In this document: positions 1 to 9,894 of the stretch, piece after piece
How positions within the stretch are numbered: the stretch's first letter is position 1
Layout: every line of letters starts with the position of its first letter
Assembly: GCF_014489535.1 (NCBI RefSeq)
Contig: NZ_CP060783.1
Coordinates: 1,736,001-1,800,000, forward strand
Direction of reading: 5' to 3'
Length of the DNA stretch: 64,000 bases
Origin: Diaphorobacter aerolatus
GTDB taxonomy: Bacteria; Pseudomonadota; Gammaproteobacteria; Burkholderiales; Burkholderiaceae_C
Translations under genes and position numbers: made by a program
The notes under the pieces: model-generated
Seen by the model: the letters and a program-made list of their open reading frames with translations, nothing else
Databases searched by the model: none
What the model was told of the DNA's origin: nothing

Positions 1-3000
1 CTTCAGACACCAGCTTCACCGAGATGTCGGCGTGCGGAGCCACATTCTTCAGATCGTGGATCAACTGCGCGAGGTCTTCGATCGAATAAATGTCGTGATG
101 CGGCGGTGGCGAAATCAGGCCGACGCCCGGCACCGAGTAGCGCTGCATGCCGATGTATTCGGTGACCTTGCCGCCCGGCAGTTGGCCGCCTTCGCCGGGC
201 TTCGCGCCCTGTGCCATCTTGATCTGAATTTGATCGGACGAGACCAGATATTCCGCCGTCACGCCGAAGCGACCGGATGCCACCTGCTTGATCCTGGAGC
301 GCAGCGAATCGCCATCGAGGAGTTCGATGTTGGCCTCGACCTGTGTCTCGCCGATCACCGAAGCCAGCGTCTCGCCCTTCTTGATCGGAATGCCCTTGAG
401 TTCGTTGCGATAGCGCTTGGGATCCTCGCCGCCCTCGCCCGTGTTGCTCTTGCCGCCGATGCGGTTCATCGCCACGGCGAGCGTGGCGTGAGCTTCGGTG
501 GAAATCGAGCCGAGCGACATCGCGCCGGTGGCAAAACGCTTGACGATCTCGGATGCGGGCTCGACCTCCTCCACGGCGATGGCTCTCGCCGGATCGACCT
601 TGAATTCAAACAGCCCGCGCAGCGTCATGTGGCGCTTGCTCTGGTCGTTGATGATCTGCGCGTATTCCTTGTAGGTACTCCAGTTGTTGGCCCGTGTGGA
701 ATGCTGGAGCTTGGCGATGGCATCGGGCGACCACATGTGCTCCTCGCCACGCGTGCGCCATGCGTACTCGCCGCCCGCGTCGAGCATGGTTTCGAGCACC
801 GGATCGTCGCTGAATGCGGCAACGTGGTTGCGGATGGCTTCCTCGGCCACTTCAAACACGCCGATGCCCTCCACGCGGCTGGCGGTGCCGGTGAAGTACT
901 TGTCGACGGTCTCGCTGTTCAGGCCCACCACCTCGAACAACTGCGCACCGCAGTAGCTCATGTAGGTGCTCACGCCCATCTTGGACATGATCTTGGAGAG
1001 CCCCTTGCCCACCGCCTTCACGTAGTTGTAGATCGCCTTGTCGGCCGACATCTCGCCCGTCATGTCCTTGTGCAAATCGGCCAGCGTTTCGAGCGCGAGG
1101 TAGGGATGCACGGCTTCCGCACCGTAGCCCGCGAGCACGCCGAAATGATGGACTTCGCGCGCCGAACCGGTCTCCACGACGAGACCGGCCGTGGTGCGCA
1201 GGCCTTCGCTGACCAGGTGCTGGTGGATCGCGGACAGCGCGAGCAACGCAGGAATCGCCACTTGCGTGGAGCTGATGTTGCGGTCGCTGATGATCAGGAT
1301 GTTCGCGCCGCCCTTGATCTCGTCCACCGCCTGCGCGCACAGCGAGGCGAGCTTGGCTTCCACGCCTTCCTTGCCCCAGGTGAGCGGGTAGGTGATGTCG
1401 ATGGTCGCGCTCTTGAACTTGCCGTGCGTGTATTTTTCGATCTCGCGCAGCTTGGCCATGCCCTTGAAGTCGAGGATCGGCTGATGCAGTTCGAGACGCA
1501 TCGGCGGGTTCACCTGGTTGATGTCCAGGAGGTTGGGCTTGGGGCCGACAAACGACACCAGGGACATCACGATGGCTTCACGAATCGGATCGATCGGCGG
1601 GTTCGTCACCTGCGCGAACATCTGGCGGAAGTAGTTGTACAGCGGCTTGTTCTTGTCGGACAGCACGGCCAACGGGCTGTCGTTGCCCATGGAGCCGATA
1701 CCCTCCTCGCCGTTCTTGGCCATGGGGCGAGCAAGAACTTGATGTCTTCCTGCGTGAAGCCGAAAGCCTGCTGGCGCTCCAGCAGCGGCAGCGCGGACAC
1801 GGGCTGCTGCACATCGGCAGGCACATTCACCTCGTCGAGCTTGATGCGCAGGTTCTCGATCCACTGCTTGTAGGGCTTGGTGTTGACGACGTTGGCCTTG
1901 AGCTCGTCGTCTTCGATCAGACGGCCCTGCTCCAGATCGATCAACAGCATCTTGCCCGGTTGCAGACGCCACTTGCGGATGATCTTGCTGTCGGGCACGG
2001 GCAGGACGCCGGCTTCGGAGGCGAGGATCACGAGATCGTCATCGGTCACGACATAGCGCGATGGGCGCAGGCCGTTGCGGTCCAGCGTGGCGCCAATCTG
2101 GCGGCCATCGGTGAACACGATGGAGGCCGGTCCGTCCCATGGTTCGATCATCGCGGCGTGGTATTCGTAGAACGCGCGACGACGCTCGTCCATGGATTCG
2201 TGCTGCTCCCACGGCTCGGGGATCATCATCATCACGGCCTGGCTGATCGGGTAGCCGGCCATGGTCAGCAGTTCGAGGCAGTTGTCGAACGTGGCGGTAT
2301 CGGACTGGCCCGCAAAGCTGATCGGATAGAGCTTCTGCAGATCGTCGGCCAGCACCGGCGACGCCATCACACCTTCACGCGCCAGCATCCAGTTGTAGTT
2401 GCCGCGCACGGTGTTGATTTCGCCGTTGTGCGCCACGTAGCGGTACGGGTGCGCGAGCGGCCACTCGGGGAAGGTGTTGGTCGAGAAACGCTGATGCACC
2501 AGACCGATGGCCGACACGCAGCGCTCGTCGGCGAGATCCTTGTAGTACACGCCCACCTGATCGGCCAGCAGCAGGCCCTTGTAGACCACGGTGCGGCTGC
2601 TCATGCTCGGCACATAGTATTCCTTGCTGTGCTTGAGCTTGAGGTTCTGGATGGCGGCCGAAGCGGTCTTGCGGATCACGTACAGCTTGCGCTCGAGCGC
2701 GTCCTGCACGATGACGTCGGCGCCGCGGCCAATGAAGACCTGGCGCAGGATGGGTTCCTTTTCGCGCACCGTGGGCGACATCGGCATGTCGCGGTTCACC
2801 GGCACGTCGCGCCAGCCGAGCAGCACCTGGCCTTCGGCCTTGATCGCGCGTTCCATCTCCTGCTGGCAGGCCAGACGCGAGGCATGCTCCTTGGGCAGGA
2901 AAATCATGCCGACGCCGTATTCACCAAGCGGAGGAAGCTCCACGCCCTGCTTGGCCATCTCTTCGCGATAGAGCTGGTCGGGAATCTGGATCAGAATGCC

Positions 3001-3204
3001 CGCGCCGTCGCCCATGAGCTTGTCCGCGCCTACGGCACCACGGTGATCGAGATTTTCCAGAATCTTGAGCGCGCCGGTCACGATGTCGTGACGCTTCACA
3101 CCCTTGATGTGGGCGACGAAGCCCAGGCCGCACGCGTCGTGCTCGTTGGACTTCGAATACAAACCGTGTTCTTGCAAGTGCTGGATTTCTGCTGCCGTAG
3201 TCAT
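1..3204 (-). CDS. gltB: Glutamate synthase (NADPH) large subunit, 3' end outside window, one frameshift
   Basis: GOGAT large subunit transfers the glutamine amide to 2-oxoglutarate to form glutamate. The start at 3204 ([10 protein letters not shown]) precedes a short propeptide. Cys25, in the motif EHDACGLGF, is the expected N-terminal nucleophile of the class II glutaminase domain after processing. The glutaminase domain covers roughly residues 25-440, and the central and FMN-binding synthase domains follow and run off the window edge. The frame breaks near codon 492: the G run at 1724-1727 appears one base short, after which the homologous sequence ([17 protein letters not shown]) continues in another frame down to base 1. 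Because the downstream part is perfectly GltB-like, I read this as one gene with a sequencing-type deletion. The protein is about 1,550 residues in the family, so roughly a third lies outside the window. The partner gltD would be expected beyond base 1. Confidence 0.93.
1724..1727 (-). other. Apparent single-base deletion in gltB
   Basis: On the minus strand the codons should read GCC-CCC-ATG-GCC (A-P-M-A), but only four C are present in the run. Adding one base restores the glutamate synthase frame on both sides. It is the same class of error as fourteen other breaks in this window. Confidence 0.8.
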
Positions 3205-3382
3205 GGCGCTCTTCCTCAATTTATCGCGGGGATAGCAAGAATAGTGCAACGCAACATCAAGACGCAAGTGTTTTAATTAGGGTCAGAACATGATTTAAAA
3301 ATTCACATTCTTCGCTATGGATATTTGGGGACATATCAATTTTTATAGCAAACACCTCCGTGAATTCGGCAGGGGCCGCGTT
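3205..3382. other. Intergenic region between transposase gene and gltB
   Basis: About 180 bases separate the transposase stop from the gltB start; both read leftward. The stretch is locally A/T-rich (3270-3350) in an otherwise G/C-rich area and contains GGGTCAGAAC near 3281 and TTTGGGGACATATC near 3326. These resemble short motifs I associate with the flanks of this transposase family, but I cannot confirm the match. The gltB promoter must lie here or upstream. I see no convincing -35/-10 pair. Confidence 0.4.
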
Positions 3383-4084
3383 TTATACGCGCCGATCCTG
3401 GTCGCTGGGTGGCCTTCCAGCGCGCGACTTCACCACGCGGCGCGCTGTGGACTGTTGCAACGATGCCAGAAAATCCGCATCGCCAAGCGCCCAGCCATTG
3501 AGGGCACTGTCGGTGATCGCCCGCTGTTCCGTCGCCGATACGCCTTCGCGTACCAGCGCGGCATAGGCCTCGTCGCGTGCAAACGGGGTATTGCCCAGAT
3601 CCCAGTACAGGGGATGCGGTGTGATCAGCCGATCCGAGCGCAGTCCGATGTAGTGCCCGTGGCTTGACCAGCGAAATTCCGCTGGGTCGCTGCACAGCCC
3701 GTTGCGCACGGGGTTCAGATCGAGATACGCCATGCATGGCAGCAGATGGCGCTCGGCCTGGATCAGGGTATTGCGATAGCGTCCCTCCCACAGCGTGCCC
3801 GAGCGGCCATGGCGCTGGTTGAAATAACGCACGTAGCGCCGCCCCACCGCCTGCATCAGCAGCGTGAGTCCACGCTCGACCTGCGGCGTGGCGAGCAGGT
3901 GCAGGTGGTTGTCCATGAGCACGTAGGCGTGCACGGCGACCTGCTGCTCGCGCGCGTACTGGCACAGCAGCCCCCACATCACCTCGCGATCGGCCGCGTC
4001 TAGGAAAATCGGCTGACGATTATTGCCCCGCTGGATCACGTGGTGCGGATAGCCGGGAAGGGTCAGGCGAGGTAGGCGGGCCAT
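3383..4084 (-). mobile_element. REP-associated tyrosine transposase (Y1/IS200-like, RAYT)
   Basis: A 233-residue single-domain Y1 transposase. It begins with MARLPRLTLPGYPHHVIQRG, has the HUH metal-binding motif in DNHLHLL near residue 60, and carries the family segment YLDLNPVRNGL near residue 120. The catalytic tyrosine is probably in the stretch around RYVRYFNQ. Family members act on short palindromic REP sequences and usually occur as single-copy chromosomal genes without classical IS ends. I find no terminal repeats here, which fits a RAYT and not an autonomous insertion sequence. It lies between a phosphatase operon and gltB, at one end of a 6.7 kb accessory stretch that separates gltB from dgt. 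The frame is intact. Confidence 0.85.
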
Positions 4085-4153
4085 GGAGAGCGAAGCAGCG
4101 GACGTGGGCAGGGGGAAACAGCGTCCGATGATAGGCCAAGGCTGGGGCCTCGC

Positions 4154-4936
4154 TCAGTCCAGCAGGTCGGAATAGTCTCCGCGCTCGAAGCCTTGCGTCG
4201 CCTTCCAGGGCTCCGCCAGCGGCAGCGGCAGTTTCGCGGCGGTGACCACGATGCGCTCCAGCCCATGTGCGTCGCTGCGCTCGATGCGGCGCGCAAACTG
4301 GTTGGCGACGTCCCAGTCGATCAGCGTCGTGTGCTCGCCCACCACGCTGCGGTAGCGCTGCACGCCGCCCCTTGCGCTGCCCACCCGCTCCATCTTCCTG
4401 AGGCTCGCGGGCGGCACCATCCAGTATGCGTTCTCGAACGAGCCGCCCCACCCCACGTTACCGTGATGCGCTTCATCCACGCTGATCACCCGGCGCAGCT
4501 TGGCAAGCACCACCTCCACCTGGACCTTGCCATCGTCGCCGCGCTTGACGGACAGCGGCGCGGCGCGTGCATCGTCATGCGCATGACCGGCATGCGGGCC
4601 ATGCGCGGGCTCATGGCCATGCTCGAGGCTCTCGCGCAGCGCCTCGGGGAAGACACGCTCGATCCACACCTGGCCTGTGCGGCGGTAGACGCGATTGGAA
4701 TAAATGCTGCTGCGCCTGACGCCGTCGTTGCCCGTGCTCGCGGCTTCGTAGGTGATGCGCAGATCCAGCTCCGGCGTGGTGGTGATCGCCTGACTGGTGA
4801 TCGCGACGAAATCCAGCCCCGATGCGGAAACGGTTTGCGCGCACACGGTCGCGCCGGAACCGGCCGCGATGCACACGACGAGCACGGCGCGTGAGACCAC
4901 GCGGCGGCGCCGTGAAAAGGTATTCAGAAATTTCAT
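4154..4936 (-). CDS. Secreted His-rich protein of unknown function, phosphatase operon
   Basis: A 260-residue protein with a clear Sec-type signal peptide: an Arg-rich N-terminus (SRRRR), then a hydrophobic stretch ending near VCAQ at about residue 34. The mature part has no domain I recognise. Its distinctive feature is a His-rich segment near residues 105-122 (HGHEPAHGPHAGHAHDDA), which looks suited to binding Zn or another divalent metal. It is the last gene of an apparent operon behind two alkaline phosphatases (97 bases after the nearest), which need zinc and magnesium. A periplasmic metal-handling or accessory role is an inference from that context only. The start at 4936 gives the signal peptide directly. 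I cannot exclude an unrelated envelope protein. Confidence 0.7.
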   Translation of the reverse strand: MKFLNTFSRRRRVVSRAVLVVCIAAGSGATVCAQTVSASGLDFVAITSQAITTTPELDLRITYEAASTGNDGVRRSSIYSNRVYRRTGQVWIERVFPEALRESLEHGHEPAHGPHAGHAHDDARAAPLSVKRGDDGKVQVEVVLAKLRRVISVDEAHHGNVGWGGSFENAYWMVPPASLRKMERVGSARGGVQRYRSVVGEHTTLIDWDVANQFARRIERSDAHGLERIVVTAAKLPLPLAEPWKATQGFERGDYSDLLD

Positions 4937-5033
4937 CGATTCAAACTCATGCGGGAACCGGTGCCGTTTCGGAATTCAACGGCAGCGGTTCGTTCCAGAG
5001 ATGCGGCCAGGGTTGCCCGGCCCCAGGCCGAGG

Positions 5034-6545
5034 TCACAGTCCAGCGGCTTCCTTGACCTTGTTGAACACCTTGGTGTTGTCCATCGTGCCTTTGAAGATC
5101 TTCGCGCCCGCGCCGCCCGCAAACAGCATCACGTCGCCACCACCATGCGTCTCGGCGCCCGGAGTGCCGAGGTTCACGCCCACTTCCTGCAGATAGTTGT
5201 CGTCGGTCGTGTCGATATTGCTGACGTCGTCGCGCGATGCGCCGCGTGCCGGGGCGATCCACGGTTTGTTGCCGTCTTCCGGGTTGACCTTGCTCGATGC
5301 CGACTCGTTGGGACGGCCACCATTGCCGAACACCAGCGTGGTGTAGGGCTTGCCATCCTGCGCCTTGACGACCTCGCCGCTCTGGTAGTCCTTGACCTTG
5401 CCGAGAATCGGATTGCCGATCTTCGAGTAGCCGTTGAATACCATGTTGTGGTCATGATCGGCGGTCACCACGATCAAGGTGTTTTTGAGGCCAGGGTCCT
5501 TCTTTTCCATGTAGGCCATCGCAGTCTCTACGGCGCTGTCGAGTGCCAGTGTGTCCTCGAGCGCGCGCTTGGCGTTCGTGCCATGCAGCGCGTGATCGAT
5601 GCGGCCACCTTCGACCATCAGGAAGAAGCCCTTGCTGTTGCGCGTGAGCACGTCGAGCGCCTTGCTGGTCATGTCCGCGAGGCTGGGCTCGTCGAGCCGC
5701 TGCTTCACGCGATCAAGCTCGTAGGCCATTTCGCTTTGGGTGAACAGGCCGAGCAGCTTTCCGGTCGAGGTGGCGTTGAGCGACGCCAGCTCGCTGCCCC
5801 GGCTCACATAGGTGTAGCCCTTGGCCTTCATCAGATCGACCAGATTGGCGTCGTCCGTGCGCTTGCTGGCCGGATTCACCGACTTGGGTAGATAGTTGCG
5901 CTGGCCGCCACCCATGAGCACGTCGATGCCATCACCAAGACGCGCGTTGTACTTTGGGTGCCCCGGCACGGACTGCTCCGCAATCGTGTTGTAGCCGTTG
6001 CGATTGCAGATGTGCGCATAGGTCGCGGCCGGCGTGGCGTGGCCCACGCGCGTGGTGGACACTGCCCCGACCGCGCGCCCTTGTGCCTTCGCGAGTTCAA
6101 GCAGCGTCACGGCTGGCTGGCCGTTGCTGGCCTGGCATGTCGAATCTTCGCCGTTGATGTACTGCTTGCCGTCGGATGCATAGGCCACGGTCTCGGCCGA
6201 CATGGAGATGACTTCGTTGTTCATCTTCACGCCCGTCATGTAGGCGGCCATCGAGGGTGCGCTGTCGGTGGTCTGACCATCGCGCGAGAACGTCTTCACG
6301 CGCGCCGCATGCGACAGCGACTGCATGACCAGCGCGGCGCGTTCGCTGCTTGCAAGCGAACCGGGCTTTTGCGCGAGTTGCTTTTCGCCCTTGTAGATGC
6401 GGGCGGCCGTCACCGTGACGGGGCCCATACCGTCGCCCAGAAAGAAGATCACGTTCTTCGCCTCGCCAGCGGCCTGCGCGCCGAGCGGCAGCGTGCCTGC
6501 GAGAGTCAGCGCAACGAACGATTTGCGGAAAGATATCGGGTGCAT
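5034..6545 (-). CDS. Alkaline phosphatase, PhoA family, periplasmic (second of a pair)
   Basis: A 503-residue alkaline phosphatase that hydrolyses phosphomonoesters in the periplasm. An N-terminal signal peptide ends near AQAAG (about residue 26). The two-metal site is visible: FFLGDGMG near residue 36, the nucleophilic serine in TDSAPSMAAYMTG near residue 98, GGRIDHALH, VTADHDHN and the terminal metal-binding THGGGDVMLF. Length and motif order fit the family. It lies 48 bases downstream of a paralogue with the same motif spacing, so the pair probably arose by tandem duplication. This copy lacks the lipobox of its partner and should be soluble. Regulation is probably from the upstream Pho box through the operon. 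Confidence 0.92.
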   Translation of the reverse strand: MHPISFRKSFVALTLAGTLPLGAQAAGEAKNVIFFLGDGMGPVTVTAARIYKGEKQLAQKPGSLASSERAALVMQSLSHAARVKTFSRDGQTTDSAPSMAAYMTGVKMNNEVISMSAETVAYASDGKQYINGEDSTCQASNGQPAVTLLELAKAQGRAVGAVSTTRVGHATPAATYAHICNRNGYNTIAEQSVPGHPKYNARLGDGIDVLMGGGQRNYLPKSVNPASKRTDDANLVDLMKAKGYTYVSRGSELASLNATSTGKLLGLFTQSEMAYELDRVKQRLDEPSLADMTSKALDVLTRNSKGFFLMVEGGRIDHALHGTNAKRALEDTLALDSAVETAMAYMEKKDPGLKNTLIVVTADHDHNMVFNGYSKIGNPILGKVKDYQSGEVVKAQDGKPYTTLVFGNGGRPNESASSKVNPEDGNKPWIAPARGASRDDVSNIDTTDDNYLQEVGVNLGTPGAETHGGGDVMLFAGGAGAKIFKGTMDNTKVFNKVKEAAGL

Positions 6546-6593
6546 GTTGAATTCCTTGAGTGTCTTGTGAATGCCAGATCGGTCATGTGCGCA

Positions 6594-8012
6594 TCAAAGA
6601 CTGATGCTCTTCTTGATCAGCTTGAACACGTCGGTGTTTTCGATCACCCCGGAGAACGAATCGGCACCCATGCCCTGCGCGCCGAGAAACACATCCGCGC
6701 CGCCGTGGGTTTCGGTGGCCAGCGGGACGACGGCCTCCTGTAGATAGTCACGGCTCTCAAGCGCTGCCTCGTTGATCACGCCGCGCGCAGCGGGCCGGTT
6801 GGGGCCGTTGCCGAAACCAAGAATCGTGTAGGGATTGCCATCAACGTCGGTGGACGCCTTGCCATTCACGTAATTCTTCACGAGGCCGAGAATGCCGGGC
6901 TTGCCCGCTTCGGTCTTGCCCGTGCGCTGGGCATAGCCGTTCAGGTGCAGCGTGTGATCGTGGTCCGCCGTGACGACCACGAGTGTGTTTTTGAGGCCCG
7001 GATCGGCCTTCTCCATTTTCACCAGTGCGGTTTTCAGGGCGTCGTCGAACGCCACCGTATCCTGAAGCGCGCGCCGGGCGTTGGTGGCATGCAGGGCATG
7101 ATCGATACGGCCGCCCTCGACCATCAGGAAAAAGCCTTTGTTTCGGCCGAGCAGCGCATCGATGGCCTTGCCGGTCATCTCGGCGAGGCTCGGTTCCTTG
7201 CTCGCGTCACGGTCCAGGTCATAGGCCATGTGATCCTTGGAAAAGAGACCGGCGATCTTGACCTTGCCATCCACGGGGAGCTTGTCGAACTCCGCCTTGT
7301 TGGCCGCGAGGCTGTATTTCTGCGTCTTGAGTTCGCTGAGCAGATTGCGTCCGTCGTTGCGCTTGCCGCCTTCAGCCTTGGGCGTGAAATAGCTGGTGCC
7401 ACCACCAAAGATCACATCCACGCCATCGCCCAACGCCGCGTTATAACCCTTGCCACCGGGCACGAGCGCGGCCGCAATGGTGTTTTCGGCATCACGATGG
7501 CAGACGTGCGAATAGGTCGCCGCCGGGGTGGCGTGCGTGATGCGCGTGCTGGTGACGACACCGGTTGCGTACCCGGCGGCCTTCATCTGCTCGAGCAGCG
7601 TCGCGACGTTCTTGCCGTTGGTCTGCGGGCAGGTGCTGTCGAAGTTGCTGTGATAGGGCTTGCCGCCCGCATCCGTGGCCTTGGTATCGGGCGACATGGA
7701 GATGACCTCGTTGTTCATCTTCACGCCCGTCATGTAGGCCGCCATCGATGGCGCGCTGTCCGTGACCTGCGCGTCGTTGGAGAAGGTGTGCACGAAGGCA
7801 GTCTCGGGCAACCGGTCCATGGCAAGCTCGCCATCCTCGCCCACGCTGTAGATGCGCGCGGCGGTTATCGTGGTGATGCCCATGCCATCGCCCAGAAAAA
7901 ACAGCACGTTCTTCTTGCCAGACGACGTCGTCACCAGATGATCGCCGCCGCCACAGGCGCTCAACAACAGTGCTGCACCGACGACGGCGCTGCACAAAAG
8001 CTTTCGGTTCAT
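6594..8012 (-). CDS. Alkaline phosphatase, PhoA family, lipoprotein form (first of a pair)
   Basis: A 472-residue paralogue of the neighbouring phosphatase. The N-terminus carries a lipobox (LLLSACGGG, Cys about residue 20), so the enzyme is expected to be membrane-anchored. Motifs occur in the same order: FFLGDGMG, the catalytic serine in TDSAPSMAAYMTG, GGRIDHALH, VTADHDH and ETHGGADVFL. It is the first gene of a three-gene operon and has a GGAGGG-like ribosome site just upstream of the start at 8012. About 90 bases upstream is a tandem heptamer array matching a Pho box. One anchored and one soluble phosphatase under a shared phosphate-starvation signal is a sensible scavenging set. Confidence 0.92.
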   Translation of the reverse strand: MNRKLLCSAVVGAALLLSACGGGDHLVTTSSGKKNVLFFLGDGMGITTITAARIYSVGEDGELAMDRLPETAFVHTFSNDAQVTDSAPSMAAYMTGVKMNNEVISMSPDTKATDAGGKPYHSNFDSTCPQTNGKNVATLLEQMKAAGYATGVVTSTRITHATPAATYSHVCHRDAENTIAAALVPGGKGYNAALGDGVDVIFGGGTSYFTPKAEGGKRNDGRNLLSELKTQKYSLAANKAEFDKLPVDGKVKIAGLFSKDHMAYDLDRDASKEPSLAEMTGKAIDALLGRNKGFFLMVEGGRIDHALHATNARRALQDTVAFDDALKTALVKMEKADPGLKNTLVVVTADHDHTLHLNGYAQRTGKTEAGKPGILGLVKNYVNGKASTDVDGNPYTILGFGNGPNRPAARGVINEAALESRDYLQEAVVPLATETHGGADVFLGAQGMGADSFSGVIENTDVFKLIKKSISL

Positions 8013-8103
8013 GTGAATTCCCTCCTGAATGGAAGCAGCGAATCACGGCATGAAAGCGCACGGGTACGCACAGGCGGATCGCTGCACAAAGTCACACAAA
8101 TTT

Positions 8104-8132
8104 AGTCAGCCAGAATGACGGCCCAATGACAT
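8104..8132 (-). promoter_or_regulatory. Candidate Pho box (PhoB operator) upstream of the phosphatase operon
   Basis: On the minus strand three heptamers repeat at exact 11-base spacing: ATGTCAT (8126-8132), CCGTCAT (8115-8121) and GCTGACT (8104-8110), separated by TGGG and TCTG. The known PhoB unit is CTGTCAT-N4-CTGTCAT, so the first two units match at 6 and about 5-6 of 7 positions. The array ends about 92 bases before the phosphatase start, where a PhoB-activated promoter would be expected. Confidence 0.7.
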
Positions 8133-8213
8133 TCTCGCGGTCGGCGAATGCCTTTGATGCAGCGCAAATCAGCGCATGGGGCCCGCGTTCATCAAGCTCA
8201 TAACGGTTGTTCG

Positions 8214-9161
8214 TCAGTGCGCTGCCGGATCCGGGTCGGCGGCAGGCAGTTGCGGAAAGCGATGGGCGAGCGACTGCTCCAGGCCGAATTCCGCCAGAAT
8301 CGCGCGCAATCGCTCCGCAGCGCTGCGCTTTTTCTGGCCGGTGTAGCGCGCAAGAATCAGCTCGTTCTTCATGCTGTGTTCCCAGCCCACCAGTTCGGTC
8401 ACGGTGACCTGGTAGCCGCTCGCTTCCAGATAGAGGCAACGCAGCACATTGGTGATCTGGCTACCCAATTCGCGTGTGTGAATCGGATGGCGCCAGAGTT
8501 CGGCAAGCGGCGTGCGCGAGAGCTGTAGCGCCTTGCCCTGGCGCAGACAGGTAGCGACTTCGGCCTGGCAGCAGGGCACGAGCACCATCGCGCGAGCCTT
8601 CTTCTCGAGCCCGAAAGCGATGGCATCATCGGTTGCGGTGTCGCAGGCATGCAGCGCAGTAATCATGTCGATACGCTCGGGCAGCTCCTGAGACTGCGTG
8701 GATGCGGCAACCGAGAGATTGAAAAATTTCATGCGATCGAAGGCCAGTTGCGCGGCCAAATCGCGCGAGCGCTCGACCAGTTCGCCGCGCCATTCGATGC
8801 CAAAGATCTCGCCGCGTCCGAGTTGCTTGAAGAACAGGTCGTAGAGGATGAATCCCAGATAGGACTTTCCGGCACCATGGTCCGCGAGTGTGGGCGCGTG
8901 ATCGTTGGCGGCGAGTTCGGTCAGCACCGGTTCGATGAATTGGTAGAGGTGGTAGACCTGCTTGAGTTTGCGGCGCGAGTCCTGATTCAGTTGCCCCTCG
9001 CGGGTGAGAATGTGCAGCTCCTTGAGAAGCTCGACCGACTGGCCGGGCCGCAGCTCGGCCAACACGGCCGCCTTGGCCGCGTCGGCCTTGGAGGCATGCT
9101 GCTTCTGCAACCCGGGCCTGCGCTGTTGCTGCTGCTGCTCTTTTTGCCTGGAGGAAGACAT
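8214..9161 (-). CDS. SAM-dependent methyltransferase-domain protein (class I), unknown substrate
   Basis: A 315-residue protein with a Gln-rich N-terminus (KEQQQQQRR), then a helical segment and a class I methyltransferase-like fold. The SAM-binding loop appears at LADHGAGKSYLG near residue 110, and the motif EIFGIEWRGELV looks like the acidic strand-2 end. DMITALHACDTATDDAI and VLVPCCQAEV match the Methyltransf_32-type family, which is found in many proteobacteria and whose substrate I do not know. The start at 9161 (MSSSRQKEQ) lies 5 bases after the DUF1415 stop, so the two are probably cotranscribed. The frame stays open upstream of 9161, but only as the shadow of the DUF1415 gene. Confidence 0.78.
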   Translation of the reverse strand: MSSSRQKEQQQQQRRPGLQKQHASKADAAKAAVLAELRPGQSVELLKELHILTREGQLNQDSRRKLKQVYHLYQFIEPVLTELAANDHAPTLADHGAGKSYLGFILYDLFFKQLGRGEIFGIEWRGELVERSRDLAAQLAFDRMKFFNLSVAASTQSQELPERIDMITALHACDTATDDAIAFGLEKKARAMVLVPCCQAEVATCLRQGKALQLSRTPLAELWRHPIHTRELGSQITNVLRCLYLEASGYQVTVTELVGWEHSMKNELILARYTGQKKRSAAERLRAILAEFGLEQSLAHRFPQLPAADPDPAAH

Positions 9162-9166
9162 GTCTT

Positions 9167-9805
9167 TCACGCCTTCGCCTGCTGCGACTGCGGCGCTCGC
9201 GCATGCGGACATGCATGCGCACCCACGTCGAGCGCATCCCAGCCGGATTTCCCCAGTGCTTCCAGTACCTCGATGTTGCGCTCGAAAATCTCCCCGGCTT
9301 CGGGAAACGCCTCGACCGCCTTGTCGATACTTTCCTCGCGCAGCAGATGCAGCGTCGGATAAGGTGTGCGATTGGTGCAATTGCCCACGTCATCCACGTC
9401 GGTACCGTCGAACTGAAACTGCGGATGAAAGGACGCCACCTGAAGAATGCCGCCGAGGTCCAGCGCCTCGACCATGTCGTCGGCCAGTTCCAAGAAGTCG
9501 TTAAAATCCAGAAAGTCCGCCAGGCAATCAGGGGCCATCAGCAGCGTCGTGTCGCGCTTCTCGGCAGAGATTTCCGCGAGCGCCTCCAGTTCGCGATGCA
9601 GATCGTCGGCCAGTTCCCGCGCGTCCGTGGCGTGGCTCACCACATAGTGAATCTGGCCCTTAACGTGCACCCCTTTGGCAAACGGACACAGGTTCAGTCC
9701 GATCACCGCTTTTTCGAGCCATTGAATGGTGTCGGCAATCACCTGCTCGTCGCGCGCGGCGATGGTGGAATCTGTGGAGGAAGCGGAAGTTTGCTCTTCG
9801 GACAT
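9167..9805 (-). CDS. DUF1415 family protein
   Basis: A 212-residue soluble protein. It matches the DUF1415 family through the N-terminal motif IGLNLCPFAKGV (residues about 36-47), the segment LDLGGILQVASFHPQFQF and the conserved NRTPYPTLHLLRE near residue 155. These conserved Cys, His and Asn residues suggest an enzyme or metal-binding role, but no function is established. The C-terminus is rich in His, Ala and Gln. It is followed at once by the methyltransferase gene. Nothing odd in the frame. Confidence 0.85.
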   Translation of the reverse strand: MSEEQTSASSTDSTIAARDEQVIADTIQWLEKAVIGLNLCPFAKGVHVKGQIHYVVSHATDARELADDLHRELEALAEISAEKRDTTLLMAPDCLADFLDFNDFLELADDMVEALDLGGILQVASFHPQFQFDGTDVDDVGNCTNRTPYPTLHLLREESIDKAVEAFPEAGEIFERNIEVLEALGKSGWDALDVGAHACPHARAPQSQQAKA

Positions 9806-9894
9806 GGACGTATTTCGTGGGAACCCTGCTGGGCCTGCATTTTAGGCGCTCGTCTTTTTTCTCACCCGCGCACGGGCCATGCACCTGCCGCGGC

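Noticed and set aside
32-3276. Long plus-strand open frames opposite gltB
   Set aside because: They are antisense to a strongly conserved gene, Arg/His/Ala-rich with no recognisable motif; high G+C creates such frames.
9116-9145. CTG/TGC triplet tract (poly-Gln codons on the minus strand) as a regulatory repeat
   Set aside because: It encodes the Gln-rich N-terminus of the methyltransferase and is too short and imperfect for a phase-variation tract.
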